64,000 bases of DNA from Rhinopithecus roxellana (GCF_007565055.1 NC_044559.1:102570759-102634758), one strand, 5' to 3'; counted from the first letter of the stretch, positions 1 to 12,990 are shown. Numbers and translations are program-made. The notes: a model not told the origin generated them from the letters alone.

Positions 1-3000
1 CACTTCCTTGCTGAATTTCAGTGTTCTCCCTAAGACATTCTACTTGAAGTGAGTTTTTTAATTTGTTGTTTTAGTCCTTCTTTTTGGAGAAAATTCATGT
101 TGGGCACATGTACAGCTATGGATCTTATAAGAATTCTTATTAAAATGTAATGAAATAATAAAATGTTTGAGATTTGCTTCATGTTAATCCAAAGTGGTAG
201 GAAAAATTGAGTGGATAAATAAGTAAAATAAACTTGATCACATGATTCTTAGTAAACTGGGAGATGGGTAAATGGAGGTCATGATATTCTCTTTATTTTT
301 GTATAGGTTTGAAATTTTATGTAATATAAGAAAGTGTGGTGAATAGAGATATACTTACATGTTTTAAGTTAAAATCAACTTTTAAGGTTTGACAAATAAA
401 AAGGAGTTTCAGATATTTATGTATGACCTTTGTGACACTCCATGCCTTTAGTCTAAGGACCACAGCTAGAATCTTGCCCTCAACAGAGAACAATGAGGCA
501 CAATATTGGTTTCCAGTCACCTTTCTTGTATTTTCTCTTAAAGATGATGACCACACTTGCCTTTTTCAAATATTGTGGCATTTCTTCTGTTTCCATATAT
601 GTAGATAGTCACACAGCCTCTGCCCTTTCTACTTGAAAACCTCAGCAGGATTTTCTGTTCCTCACAGTTTGGCAATGGTGCTTCGAAGGAACACACAAAA
701 CACCCTAAAAGATTCAGAGCAGATAGCAGTGGGGCATTGAATGAGGTGGATTTAAAGAGCTAAGACAGTCAGTGGCTGTTATTTAGAGACCAGAAACAAA
801 TGTGAAAGTGGGAATTGAAAAAGGAGGAAGCAGAGACATTAGTAAAGCTGTTTAATGGGAAAAAAAGCCCAAAGTACATCGTAAAGGATAAAAATGTGGG
901 CATTTATATCTTCATTAAGGAATTTATTAATTAGAGTTGAGCTGTTAACTAGTTTATAGTTCCCTGGGACTAGGACAAGCCTTTGAGAGGAGCCCAGGCA
1001 GAGAGCAGTCAGCCTGAATAATTATCATGGCTTGTAGTGGGGCTTTCCTCCAGCCTGGTAAACAATTTAATATCTGGCAGGTAGATGAACAGGCCTGGGA
1101 TGCTCTACCCATCAGGCAAGACTAATTCCCAGACAGGAATCCTGGCCAGTTGCCAAAGTAGGCTCCTCCCTTCTTTTATTGGAAGTGAGAGAAGAGCTGA
1201 GTAGTCTTACCTGGCAATGGCCCAGGACCTCCAGCTTCTCCTTTCCTGCTGTGTGCAATGATCATTCCCAGATCCAAGGTGCTCATATTGATTCCGTGCC
1301 TCTAGGCCAAGATGATACACCAGGCACCATGCTGCCTGGCCTATAGCAGCAAAGAGTATTGTATGGTGTTTGTGACAGTTAGAGGGGAGCCTCCTGCTCT
1401 GATCCACTTCTTTCTGTTTCTTGCTTTTAGCCCTGTCTCCCACTGATGATCCCTTACTTACCCATTGGGCTTGATAATTTTATTTATTTTCATTAGCTCC
1501 TGAGTCTTCAGTCTTCCCTTAAGGAGGAGAAAGAACAGACCAGGAATGGCCATGGTGGTGATGTCAATGTGGGGTGCTCCTGGGTAAAAATATATAAGAG
1601 AAAAGTGAGAGCATCTATGGAAATGGTAAGTGTATGTCCTACCGAAAGACAGTCAAATTACAGTTTCTAAATAATCCCTGGCCTGGGCACATAAAATGTA
1701 TCAGAGAATGGATTTGTTCTGTGGGTCTGAAGTTTGGAACTGCTGGCACTGACTGCCATTCTTGGGACCCATTCCATGTTTTTGTGGGAATGTCATTTGG
1801 GCCTACTCAGTCCTCAGGAGAGGGTATGAGTGGGGCATCTGTGTTCATGTCTAGGTAGGGAGTGTCCTCTGATGAAGGTACACAGATTATCTACTCTCAT
1901 CCTCATCCTGATAAATGCCAAGTGCCTGTGTGAGACAGTGGCTTTTCGGCCATATCAGCCTAATCTTTAATGGCAAAGAAAGAGAACCATAGTTTTCGTG
2001 CCTAATCCCTGTCCCCTCCCTACACTTGTACTTACTGTTTCCTGATTCTGAGTTTCTCCTCTTTGTCTGTGTAAGGTCTGCTGCTTTGGTACCTCCTGGT
2101 TTCTGGTGAGTGGTTAAATACACTAATCCACACAAAGGTGCTAATGGCTTAAAGTTGTACTCATTCCAGCAATTATTTCTGTGGCTCATGAAAAGGCTAA
2201 GGCTTAATCCAAAGGAATCCTCTCTAATAGATTTCCACATATTTTAGCACAAAGGAAGTGAATCTATTTTGGGAACATCGTAGAAGTCATGTGGTGAATT
2301 CTTTTGATTGCCTTACTCAATTTACATTTTACTGTCCTCTATGAAGAAGTTAAAAAGCTAAGAACTATATTTCCAACACCTTTTTATAAACAGGACTCTG
2401 GATATAAAATATATTTTTTCCAATTAGATGTTTTTGTTTTAAGATATACAAGGCGGGAGGGAGGTAGAAGCCCTTTTCCTGCTTCCTTTTTTTGTTTTTA
2501 TTCATAAGCAAGGATGGGGGAATGTGAGTTGTTTGGCATCAGCATTCCAGTGTCTAATCTCCAGCTTCCCAAGTATTGAGAGGTCATCATGGCAGCAGTG
2601 TCATCTTGATTCTGCTGTCTAATTCTTGGACTCCAGCTACACATGGGTATAATTTTGCATTTATGTCTCCAGTGGCAGCCTCAGAGGTGGGCCAGTTTTC
2701 TATTGTTCTGGCAGTCATTCCTGGAGGCCCATCTTAGAACATGCTCCTTTAGCCCTTCCATTAATTTTGTAAACTCTGAAATTCCCTGCATTAAATCTTT
2801 TCCTGCTCAAAATACTTAGAGCTCTTTCTGTTTTCTATATTGAACCTTAATGAATAGAAATCCTTCAAATGGTTTATATCATACTTAATTCCTGAAGTTA
2901 ATTCTACTTCTTAAGTTTGAAGATGAAAAATAAGGGCACCTTTCACAGAGAAGACCATGCCAGTATAGAAATGGAGTGCCACAACTGTGGCATTGACTTG

Positions 3001-3904
3001 AGTCTGGCTCAGTGATCTAGTAATTTACTAGAACAGATGTTCCCTGCTATGAATGTCACTAATGTCTCATAGAAGGTTGAGGTCACTGCAGATTGTACTG
3101 GCAACTAGGGCTTTTTTTTTTTTTTTTTTTTTTAAACAGCTCTCTTGGTGCTACAGATAAGGCTTTTTGGCAAGCAGATGAAGGTAGCCTAAACAGGTGA
3201 TTGGCATGTATTTTTGTCATTGCCCTGGCCTTCCTTAATTGTTAAGATAGATCAGTGAGTAATGTAGTCATCTTTTCTAGTGGGGAATGCACTTTGGTAT
3301 GGGAATGACTGAACTGATAATGCAAGGTGAAAGTGTTGTTTTGTGTCAAAATACTCATTTCTCCCATAACTGTTGAGCAAATGTAGCCATTAGTGTATGC
3401 ATACAATTTCCCTTAATCCTCTGAGCATTCAAGCAGCAGGTAGACACTCCCTGCTGAGAAACATATTTGAGTGAGATGAGCATTTTTAAAAGGCGCATGA
3501 ATGTATTCACCATCTGGGGAGGCCAGAATTATTCTCCCGTGTTCAGCATGAATTCAGGTGACTTCGGGAGATGGGGAGCAGTGTTGCTCTCAATTTTTGC
3601 TGCCTACTGATTTCAGCTTTCCTTGTAGCAGCTGGAACTGAAGAATCTCCTGAGCAAACAGTAGCTTAAAGGCAGAACATCTTGGAAACTGGGAGATGAC
3701 TCTGAAGGCTTTCAGACAAGGGATGTTCATAGGTGGCATTCATTTTTATACCAGAGGCATCATGCTTTCTAAGATGGCCCTGTAACCTTTTTCAGTTTTC
3801 TATAGAAATTGCTTTTTACATGTTTGGTTGCTACACAGCAAAATGGCCTTGCCTAATACAGAGAAAACATCCCACTCACTCTATACCTTTTTATTTATTT
3901 CATT
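1..3904. other. Unassigned intergenic sequence
   Basis: No repeat family or coding exon could be recognised in this stretch. Open frames are short (at most 117 codons at 1887-2240 on the minus strand), with no recognisable protein motif. A run of 22 T lies at 3112-3133 without Alu or L1 sequence beside it, so it may be the bare tail of a retroelement or a simple repeat. The stretch could hold regulatory DNA or non-coding exons that cannot be told from the sequence alone. Confidence 0.5.
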
Positions 3905-4130
3905 TAATTAACACTTAAGTAAATGATGATTACTAAGCACCAAATATTAACTCGATTCTTATAACATTCTTTTGAGGTGGGTACTATTATTTCTCCCATT
4001 TTATAGATGATAAAACCAAGGGACAGAGTGATCAAGTAACTTATCCATGGGCACACAGCCAGTAAAGCAGGATTCAAAACCGTGTTGTGGCTGCAGAGTC
4101 CCTGCTCTGAACCACTGTGCCATAGACTAC
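3905..4130 (-). repeat. MIR SINE remnant
   Basis: The MIR core is readable in reverse complement: a run like 'cccattttatagatgataaaacc' followed by 'gtaacttatccatgggcacacagcc' and 'gattcaaaaccg'. These match the conserved MIR segments for the 'cttactagctgtgtgacc...aagttac' core. The copy is strongly diverged, as expected for this ancient mammalian SINE. Confidence 0.75.
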
Positions 4131-4955
4131 TCACCTTGCCTTCATCTCAGAGAGCTTGCAATGTTGCCTTCTCTTTAAGTCCAGGGCTGCTGCATATCGT
4201 ACAGATTGTTCACTAGCTGAGGAGGCCCCGTCAAAGGATGTGGGAGCTGAAGTCTAGCTTGTCTTCTGTTTACCAAACTCTGTGTTCTGATGCGCTGATA
4301 CTACCCAGAGACAGAGGAGTCTTTATCCAATTTGGACATAGGCACTGTATGGGAGAGTAGTGGCTCATACATTCCAAGGCTTCCTCCTCTACCTTCGTAC
4401 TGAATCCCACCCCTTCCTGTCTCTTCTAATGCCTTGGGGCTTCCTTGACTTCTCAAGCATGGACAAGAATTTGACCTGATGAATAACATGAAGCTGTACC
4501 TCTTGATGTCAGTTCATTATCTGCATAAAAGCCTTTAGGATACTTTGAAGCAGCTTTAGCGTCTCTTGCCTATGCCACAGAACTAATATTTAAACTCTTT
4601 CAGTATCTTATAGCCCTTTTTCTGGGAATCTTTTGAAGTGTGGTAGGTCCCTCTTAATTATAAAACTGCTCAAAAATGAAAAGCAAAGTCACCATAAAGT
4701 TAAATTGAAGTATTCATTAAATCACGGAACCCAACTGCCTTTTATAGAATTGTTTGGGAATTGGGAAAGTATGTTCTGAGTTGGATTTCAGGGTATCTGG
4801 AGAGCTTTTCCCTCTAACCTAAGGGGTTGATAATGTCAGAAGGAGCTGGGAAAGGACTATGGTGCTGACAGTGAGGTGGTGGCTGTTGGTATGACCTGGC
4901 CATCTGCTGCGTTCACGGGCTGTGTTCACAGGCTGATACACCTTTTCTGATTGGC
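4131..4955. other. Unassigned intergenic sequence
   Basis: No repeat family, RNA gene or coding exon recognised. Stop codons are frequent in all frames. Confidence 0.45.
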
Positions 4956-4959
4956 CTCC

Positions 4960-5530
4960 TAAATCTGCTTTCGCCAACCTCCAATTCATTTCTAACACAG
5001 GCAGCCATACTAATCTTCACAGAATGCAAATGTGATCATGATACTCCTTAAAACCCTTGAATGCCTTCTCATTGCTACTAGTATAAGATCCTTAACATGG
5101 CCTGGCCCCTGTCTTGTTCTCGTTTGCATATTGACCTGTTCTCCTCCTTTTCACAGTGCTTTAGACCCTCTGGTCTCCTTTCAGTTAGTTCTAATGTCTT
5201 AAGCTCTCTCCCATTATAGTTTCTTCATATGTGTTTTTATTTGTGTGTGTGTGTTATTTACCTAAAATGTTTTATTTCTCCTCACCTGGTTAGCTGCCGC
5301 ACATCCTTTGATCATCAACTTACATGTGACTTAGGAAAAAATATTAATGTACTGAAAGCATCATGTAGGTGTCCTTGAGAGCATCAATTATAGATGAAAA
5401 TTAAATGTTTAACACCTCTCTTCCTGGGGAGACTGTAGCCTCTGTTAGGCAGGGGCTATGTTTGCCTTATTTTTTTTTCTTCTGGTACCTAAGTATTGAA
5501 TAAGTATTTGATGAATGAATCAATGGGTGA
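4960..5530 (+). repeat. L2 LINE 3' end
   Basis: The order of degraded blocks follows the L2 3' end: 'aaaacccttgaatgccttctcattg', 'taagatccttaacatggcctggcccc', 'ctcctcacctggttagctg', then 'gttaggcaggggctatgtttgcc' and a tail of 'gaataagtatttgatgaatgaat' repeats. This is the usual L2 pattern ending in TGAATGAATG. No reverse transcriptase segment is present. Confidence 0.7.
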
Positions 5531-5594
5531 ATAAATGATTAATGAACTAAGAAGATTTAACTTCCATATGTAACTGTTTTCTTTCCCCACCTAG

Positions 5595-5715
5595 ACTTCA
5601 CATTTCATGAAGGCAGGAGCCGTATCTTTACTCATTTTCATAGGCCCTGAACTGATTAGCCCAGAGCTTTGCAAATGGTGTGCCTCAATAAAGATTTGCT
5701 GGTTAATTAATTAAT
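5595..5715 (+). repeat. Second L2-like 3' tail fragment
   Basis: The sequence 'cttcacatttcatgaaggcaggagcc' and 'gtgcctcaataaagatttgctgg' resembles the last ~110 bp of L2 (statement of abundance, then 'gctcaataaatatttgttg'). It lies just downstream of the first L2 tail and may be a separate copy. An L3/CR1-like origin is an alternative. Confidence 0.45.
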
Positions 5716-7491
5716 CTGCCAAGCTCAGATGAATTAGTTAAGGTATGGAAAAGTAAGGAAAAGGTCAGGATGAAATATACTGGATCATTCTGATGAAAGA
5801 GGGCAGTCTGGTGTTTCAAAGTACAGTGAATACTGGTCTCTGCTTATGTGCAATGATCAATACATTAGTAGATCGTGCCCCATGTTGAACCCTCTATTTT
5901 CAATCTGATTGATTGTTTAACTGCTGACTTTTGTCTCCACTAACAGTATTTGGTTAGTATAGGTAAAAGTCTTTGACCTGGGTTAGTAATAGCTGCTTTT
6001 TGTATTTACTCTTGTGTTTCTGAGAGTAATTGGAATTTTTTCCCTCTATTTGTTGATATGCCAAGGACTATGTATAATAGGTAGCTGATTAAACAGGTTG
6101 TGAAGAAGAAAACAAAATGTCTCAGGTTTTGTCTTTTAATTTATTGATTTTGGATAGAGACTCATTTTCATGCCTTCAGATCATACATGTTGTCTACACA
6201 ATTATCCATATTCAATTCTTCCTGTTGGAAGAGGGTAGGACAGAATCCTGAGCCTCTTGTTCAGAGGGTACAATTCATCCTCCTATGCCTATTGATTCTG
6301 ACCTAAATTTGTATTTTCTTTTCTGTCTTTTTTTCTTCCTTTCTACATTAAAATCTGCTCCTACCCCATGCTTGGAAGAAAGACAGAAAAGCTGCAAAAT
6401 AATTGGAATGGATTTTGCATTTTCTCTTGCCCTATCTGAATTATCATCATCATCCTCATTTTCATCATGATCCTGTAGTCCCTCCCATCTTGTAGCATAC
6501 TAAAATTCCAAAGCCCTTTCGCATACATTTACCTCACATGCTTTCCCCCTCGGCCTCAGTTGTTGCTCAATTTATAGCTCAGGAATCTTGGGTTCCCAGA
6601 GGTAAAGTGGCTTAGCTAAGGTTATATGGCTAGAGAGTGAGTAAAACTGGATATATTTGCCAGAACTCTTCTAATTGAAAGGAATAAAAATCAAATTTCG
6701 GTGAGCTGCCAGCCTAAGATAAAAAGAATATATTGCAAAGAGTTTGGAGTTGTTTATAGAATGGAAGAAAGAGATACAGAAGCCAGGTCAACTTTTGGAA
6801 CTGGAACCAAAAAACTTGAAGCCTGTGAGAATTTCTCACACCTTCTCATGTCTGCCAATTTTGGGGTACTGGCATCATCGAGTCAAACTTCCCCAGGTAG
6901 TAGGGACATGACTATCAGTGGGGCTGCCATGTATAGTGTGCAGTGTACGAGTGTGTTCCACCCGAGTGTCACAAATCATACCACACTCAAAGATTTGTAT
7001 GTTTATTATGATAAATTTCCAGCAGATGGCACTCAAGGTTTTTTTTTTGTTTGTTTGTTTTTTTGTTTTTTGTTTTTTTTAACAAAAACACTTTGAGGAA
7101 GAGGCACATTTTTCCGTTTTGCAGAAAGACTCCTTAGGGGGCACTGGGGATGCTGCCTTACAACAGCTCTGAGGTTACATTCTTCCTGGTTATAACAAAG
7201 GAGAAAGATAAACCTTTCCTAGAAGCTCCAGCAGAAAGAATCTAGACAATAACTCTGATGGACCTGGCTTGGGTCCTACCTTGGACCAATTTCTATGTCT
7301 GAAGTGAGGCCCCAGACATCATAATCCACACACACTTTTATTTTCATATATAAAATTCTGACTGCTGCCTACAAAATGCAGTAGATCCATGTGTAATGAC
7401 AAGTATAATCTTCCTTCTTCAAGACAGCTGTCCCAAACTATCACCCAACTACTGCATCTATTACCAAGTGCAGGGTCTTGGGTGATATGCA
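5716..7491. other. Unassigned sequence with a possible MIR and a T/G-rich tract
   Basis: Most of the stretch is unassigned. Around 6500-6660 there is a weak MIR-like antisense core ('cagaggtaaagtggcttagctaaggttatatggct'). At 7039-7080 there is a T-rich simple repeat with GTTT units. Short open frames here have no recognisable domain. Confidence 0.4.
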
Positions 7492-7879
7492 TGCTATGGT
7501 TTGACTGTGTACGTTTCAAAGTTCAGGTGTTGTCAATGTGATAGTATTAAGAGGTTAGGCCTTTAAGAGGTGATCTAATCGGGGGGGCTCCTCCCCTCAT
7601 GAATTGGATTCAGGTCCTCATAAAAGAGGTTTCACACAGCATTCTGAGAGTTTACCCTCTGTCTTCCACCATGTGAAGATGCAGCATTTCTTCCCTTTCG
7701 AGGATGCAGCAATGAGACACCATCTTGGAAGCAGAGACCAGACTCTCACCAGATGATAACCAACTGCTGCCTTGACCTTGGACTTCTCAGTCTCCAGAAC
7801 TGTGAGAAAGAAATTTCTATTGTTTATAAATCACCTAGTCTGTGGTACTTCGTTATTGTAGCACTAATGAACTAAGACA
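7492..7879 (+). mobile_element. Solo MaLR LTR, MLT1A/MST-like
   Basis: This is a full-length solitary LTR of the mammalian apparent LTR retrotransposon group. It opens with 'tgctatggtttga', continues with 'aagaggttaggcctttaagaggtga', contains 'ggacttctcagtctccagaactgtgagaaa' and ends 'aactaagaca'. It is flanked by nearly identical 5-bp target duplications (atgca before, atgcc after). No internal region remains, so the second LTR and interior were lost by recombination. Confidence 0.8.
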
Positions 7880-8106
7880 ATGCCTCTCAGTCAGGTCAGA
7901 TATAGCTGCTGGAGATTCAGAAATCTATGGGTGTTCGGGCTAATTTAATTGTTTCTAACCCATCCAAGGTACAACAATACAGGAAAAACAGAATAGCTAC
8001 ACTCCAGAGAATATGTCATAGTCCAGTCAATAGGACTGTATGCCATATTCATTTTTTACTCTCTGTCACTTTTACTCTTTACTTTTAGGTCTTTGGCATT
8101 CCTTTT

Positions 8107-8361
8107 CTTTTTTTTATGAGACAATGTCTGGCTGTGCTGCCCAGGTTGGAGTGCAGTGGCATGATCTCATCACGCTGCAACCTCTGCCTCCTGGGCTCAT
8201 GCCATCCTCTCATCTCAGCCTCCCAAGTAACTGGGACTGCAGGATGCACCACCATGCTGGGGTAATTTTTGTATTTTTTGTAGAGGCGGGGTTTCTCCAT
8301 ATTGGTCAGGCTGGTCTTGAACCCCTGAGCTCAAGTGATTCACCCATCTTGACCTCCCAAA
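8107..8361 (-). mobile_element. Alu (AluJ/S), 5'-truncated
   Basis: An antisense Alu: a T-run followed by 'gacaatgtctggctgtgctgcccaggttggagtgcagtggc' and the middle 'aatttttgtattttttgtagaggcggggtttc'. It stops at 'gacctcccaaa' and lacks the last ~40 bp that would be the Alu 5' end. Substitutions are many, pointing to an old copy. Confidence 0.85.
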
Positions 8362-8364
8362 CTG

Positions 8365-10860
8365 CCCGACCATTTGGCCAATGGCCATTCAGTCTTTTGG
8401 CATCTTTTCCTTGGTTGTTTCCCTCCATGGCCACAATAGATAGAGGGGCTGCCCATGGAGGGTAATATTCTTTGAGAAGCCCCCTTGCTATCTTTATAGT
8501 TACAGCAACCCAGGGGATTACCTTAGAGATTGAATGATTAAAGGCTTCTAATTTAGGAATTTCTCCAGCAAAATACCTCTTTTAAAGAGCTTGTTAGATT
8601 TCAATGTTTAGTTCATTTGAATGGGCTCTATTGACTTGTAGCCAACCAGAAATCTTACTGAGTCATAATATTTGTCTCTGGACCTTGCCTTTGAAGGTTT
8701 TGTTTTTTAGAAACAAACCTATAGGACTTTGCCTATCCTTCCATGGCCTCTTTAATAACTTCTCCCTTGGCCCCTGCCTCAGGGCAACTGAAGCAATAGG
8801 CTGAAATAAAACGGAGCTCATCTGCTCTCTGGCTTCTGTCTACATCCCCATCATTCGTGCCTTATGATGAAAAAACTTACTATTCTTTCTTAGGAAGAGG
8901 TGTACAGCAGGAATTGTTTGGGAGAAGCCTGGGTGACCAGCCTTTCCCATTTCTGAGTTATTCCTTAGTATCCCCTCTCCTTGTCAGTGCAGTGACTTTA
9001 CTGTGGGGCAGAGGGTTCATCTTTGATGGTTTTGCAGGCAGCATGGCTGTCTGACCTTCAGCGGCTTTGGATCACTAGCCAAAGGCAGAAAGTGCCTCTG
9101 TTTTAACACCACATACCTATTTATTTTCTCCTATCTGCTTTAAGAAATGCCAGTTTGGATTGAGACATTTTCTTCTTGAAGGATCTTACTGAAGGCAATA
9201 AGTATCCAGCATGTTCTTATTTTTAAAATATTTTTATACCAAACCACTGAAATGTTATCATGGTCTGTCTGCAAAGATACAACAGGTGATGGTTAACACT
9301 TGCTTTGTTTTCATTTAAGGAGGACTCTGCCTTCCCAGCTGGGAATGGAGGGATCTTGCATTCATCTCTATGTTATATCAACTGAGCCTATCCTACTTTT
9401 AAGGGTCTGCCATTTGTATTGCCCCACATCTGGGTATTAATTTCTCTATTAACCAGTCATTCTTGTGTTACTAGTGACAGTGACTCAATTGTAACTAGCT
9501 TAAGAGTAATTATTGGAAAGACCCTGGGTAACTTCCATAAGAATTGCAGGGAGAGGTGGCTCTGGAAATGTCCATGACTGGAGCTTGGGATTTGGAAATT
9601 GACTATTTCCTATTCCAGATCCTCTCTGGATGCTGGCTTCATTTGCTCTTACTCCTCCACATGGGTGCAGGAAGCTCTGGGTGACATCCTTATACCTCAC
9701 AACCAAAGAGAAAAGAGGGATTCTTCTCTTCCTGCTCCATGAGGAAAATGCTGGAGAAGGGCTCTGATAAGCCTGGCTTGGATCAGTCATTGGACCTGAG
9801 GGGTAGGGTCCTGTAATCGGCTCAGCCTGGGCCATCTGTCATCCCTTTAAGCCCCAGGTGGGGAGAGCTGGTGGACAGGCAGAAGGAAGCCAGCACCCTA
9901 GGTACCTACTCACTAGTATCTCAGCACAGAGCTCTGCCACCCCACCTTGCTGCCTTTGATATCACTTAACCGACTCGCCGGCTTATTTTTCAGGTACTGA
10001 GAATTCTAATATCCTCTGTGTACTGTGATAGTTGCCGAATTCCTGGCTAGCATCATGTTTGTTCTTGTGGGTGGTCAAAAATAAATACTCTTAGCAGTTT
10101 TGAAACCATACGTAGGAACCAAGTAAAAATGAAAACCATTATCCATTATCCTCAAAGACAACCAACTTTTCTTTAAAATTACTGCCTTTTTTTTTTTTTC
10201 TTTTTCTGATGCCATCCTTCTGGCTTTGGGAAAACAGTCACGTTCTGCCCAGATTATGCTTTTGATGACTGTGGTCTCTGGATATTCAGCTGGGACAGTG
10301 ATCTACAGAGACAGCAATTGAAATAGCCAATCACAGGAGCCACCAAATCACGCCTGAGTGCAGGTGTGTGATTAACAGCAGGTGTTGGAGATGTCAGAGG
10401 TGGCAAATTGGAGTCTTCCTTTCTCCTCACCTTAGTGATGCTTTAGATTTCCTTGGAACTGAAATTTCTGCAGGAAGGTAAACTTTGTCACAAACAGCTG
10501 CTCACTGGATACTTAAAATAGGCTGCTTTGCAGTAGGAGTTACTTTTTGAAGTCATATCTCTTGTCTTTCTAGCTTGACTGTGAACCCCTTGGGTCCTTG
10601 GGGCCAAGGACCTGAGTTTATATTTCTTTATATACCCACTCTTCCTAGAGAAGTTTTGTGTATGCAGAAGGTGTTTAGCCAGGGTTGGAGGGTTATTATG
10701 AAGGCAGGTCAAGAGGTGGAATGTTGGCACCATTGGCTTTAGAAAGTGGATAAAAAAGGCTCCCCAGTCTCAGGTGAATGGAGAATTATGGCTATGGAAT
10801 AAGCATTGATCTTGGAGCCAGTAGGTATCTGGGTTCTGGTTCTATTTTGAATTCTGACTA
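8365..10860. other. Unassigned intergenic sequence
   Basis: No repeat or gene recognised with confidence over about 2.5 kb. A T-rich run lies at 10187-10206. Open frames are short (up to 111 codons at 9500-9835, minus strand) and show no known motif. A region of low repeat content such as this is where a lineage-specific non-coding RNA or enhancer could lie, but nothing in the bases proves it. Confidence 0.45.
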
Positions 10861-10864
10861 AATT

Positions 10865-11075
10865 TTTGAGCAAGAATAGTTATTAAACATTTGATTGAGT
10901 GACTATTAGGTGCTAGGAGCTGGGAGTAACAGTGCATCTGATAGACATTTCCATGAAGCTTTCATTTTAGTGGGAGAACACAGAATACCAACAAGATGCT
11001 GAACAAGATAATTAGAGATAATCAGACATCCCATGAAGGAAGAGGGATATGATGGAAAGTAACTGAGGACACCTT
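10865..11075 (-). repeat. L2 LINE remnant (antisense 3' end)
   Basis: The run 'ttattaaacatttgattgagtgactattaggtgctaggagctggg...gaagctttcattttagtggga' is the reverse complement of the L2 3' end (gctcaataaa / cagcgcctag / agaatgtaagctcc). Confidence 0.65.
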
Positions 11076-11104
11076 TTAGGATAGGGAAGAAAGGGGTAAG
11101 ATTG

Positions 11105-11310
11105 AATGAGAGTTAGGAATGTAGCCTCAGGATAAGACAGAGCTAAGTTTGAACCTCAGCCTCTTCCACTTAGCAGCTGTGTGTCCTAAGCAACATTATG
11201 TAATTCCTCTGAGACTCAATCTTGTCTAAAAAATGGGGCTATGCACTTAGTTATAAAGTTGATATGAAGGTTAAACTTTAAAATACATATAAAATTAATA
11301 GTAAGGACTT
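11105..11310 (+). repeat. MIR SINE remnant
   Basis: MIR core in sense: 'gtttgaacctcagcctcttccacttagcagctgtgtgtcc', then 'ctgagactcaatcttgtctaaaaaatgggg'. These are the expected consecutive blocks of the MIR consensus. Confidence 0.7.
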
Positions 11311-11412
11311 ACTATGATGTAGTTTGGCCAGTGTCCTCTGGGTTGTGACAAAATGGTTTTGAATGCCTTTTCTAGTTCTAAATTTCTGATTTTTGTGGTC
11401 CATTTTTTTTTT

Positions 11413-11765
11413 TTATGCAGCCATAAAAAAGGATGAGTTTGCGTCCTTTGTAGGGACATGGATGCAGCTGGATACCATCATTCTTAGCAAACTATCACAA
11501 GAACAGAAAACCAAACACCGCATGTTCTCACTCATAGGTGGGAACTGAACATGAGATCACTTGGACTCGGGAAGGGGAACATCACACACCGGGGCCTATC
11601 ATGGGGAGGGGGGAGGGGGGAGGGATTGCATTGGGAGTTATACCTGATATAAATGATGAATTGATGGGTGCTGACGAGTTGATGGGTGCAGCACACCAAC
11701 ATGGCACAAGTATACATATGTAACAAACCTGCACGTTATGCACATGTACCCTAGAACTTGAAGTA

Positions 11766-11814
<49 letters not shown>

Positions 11815-11815
11815 G
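11413..11815 (+). mobile_element. L1PA-type LINE, 5'-truncated 3' end
   Basis: Only the last ~350 bp of a primate L1 is present: end of ORF2 ('atgcagccataaaaaaggatgag'), the G-rich polypurine block of the 3'UTR near 11605-11627, then 'gtaacaaacctgcacgttatgcacatgtaccctagaacttgaagta'. The tail is a (TAAA)n array at 11771-11812. Sequence similarity to modern L1 3' ends suggests a fairly young primate insertion. Confidence 0.9.
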
Positions 11816-11819
11816 AAAA

Positions 11820-12255
11820 GGAAAAAAGGAAACCCTTCTGATTACTTTCCAGGTTCCAAAGACTTTCAGTGAAACAGAAGATGCGTAATTGTCATTTCTA
11901 CTTAACTTTGCAATCTTCTGAGCTGAGTGTCTTTAAATAGGAAGAAGCAGCCATAAATCTTGCAAAGTTCAAAATCCATTACCTAGGGATATGGTTAATG
12001 TCTCCCAACTTGAAGTGTAATTATCTTTTTAAGAACAGAGCTGGCTAAAGAAAGCTTTGGTAGGTTTTTAAAATAAATTCCAAAACAACCATTAAATCAA
12101 CAGTTATTCAGATTTAATTCATTGCATATGGTCCCAGGTGTGGGTGTGACAAACCAAAGGATTTGTGGGATGAACAGTCAGATTTTTCATCTCTCTGTAT
12201 TAACATGTGAGCAGAAGAGAATGAATGGCTTCTTACAACCAATAATTAAAGGACC
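11820..12255. other. Unassigned intergenic sequence
   Basis: No repeat or gene recognised in these ~430 bases. Confidence 0.4.
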
Positions 12256-12256
12256 C

Positions 12257-12835
12257 TGAGGCACACATCACCCTCATCAGTGGCAGGGCTAAAATACCTA
12301 GTCCCAGTGGGCTGCAAGGCAGGCCATCGTAGAAGAACTCTCGACGAAGAGGCGGACACCATGTGTTCTACTCCTGAACTTCCTACTTTCCTACTGTGTG
12401 AAACTGTGCATCCCATATCTCTAGCCTCTTGTAAATATTTTAGGCATCCTGTATCTACAGATGTTATTTATGAAAAAATTCCATATAAGCTGAAATCTCT
12501 ACCTTGTAAAGCCTCTTCTTTTGTTTCAAAGCATTATCCCAGAAGACCTTTGCTTACATGTTTATATAAGGGAGAGCTTATAAAAGAACTAATCACACCT
12601 ATCAATGTACTTCAGTTGGAACTTAAGGGTGCCAAACACTCTTTGCTACTCCTGTGTTTGAATGGTTGTCAGCTAAGAACAGACAATCTGAGACATATGG
12701 GTTTGAAATAAAGCTTTATTAGCTGCCTAATAACTGCCCTTCCTCCATGTAGTCTTGATGTAGTTGATTTAACTCTGTTGAAGAATATAACTTAGACCAA
12801 AAGCCCAAATTGAGCTTCCTACTCCTCCTACCCTC
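12257..12835 (+). other. Possible LTR with a 143-codon open frame
   Basis: The segment holds a 143-codon open frame (12280-12711) that matches nothing I know. It also holds a TATA-box-like TATATAAG at 12563-12570 and an AATAAA at 12707-12712, ~140 bp apart, followed by a short tail. That spacing fits the core of a retroviral LTR. A solo LTR is therefore more likely than a gene, and the ORF is probably chance. The family was not identified and the boundaries are approximate. It could equally be unrelated unique sequence. Confidence 0.35.
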
Positions 12836-12990
12836 AACAAATTCAGGGCAGCTGGATGCAGATTGTGGCTGGTATGATTTATCCACTTACCCAGTTACTG
12901 GCATGGAAGCTGGGGAATGGCAGATCTCACTGGCAAGGACAGTTCCCGGTGGGCCAACTGCATAGTGACAAAAAGGAAAGGAGAAGGAAG

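Noticed and set aside
8040..8465. 141-codon open frame on the plus strand
   Set aside because: Its middle is antisense Alu sequence (CAAQVGVQWHDL-type reading), which always yields such frames. Not a gene.
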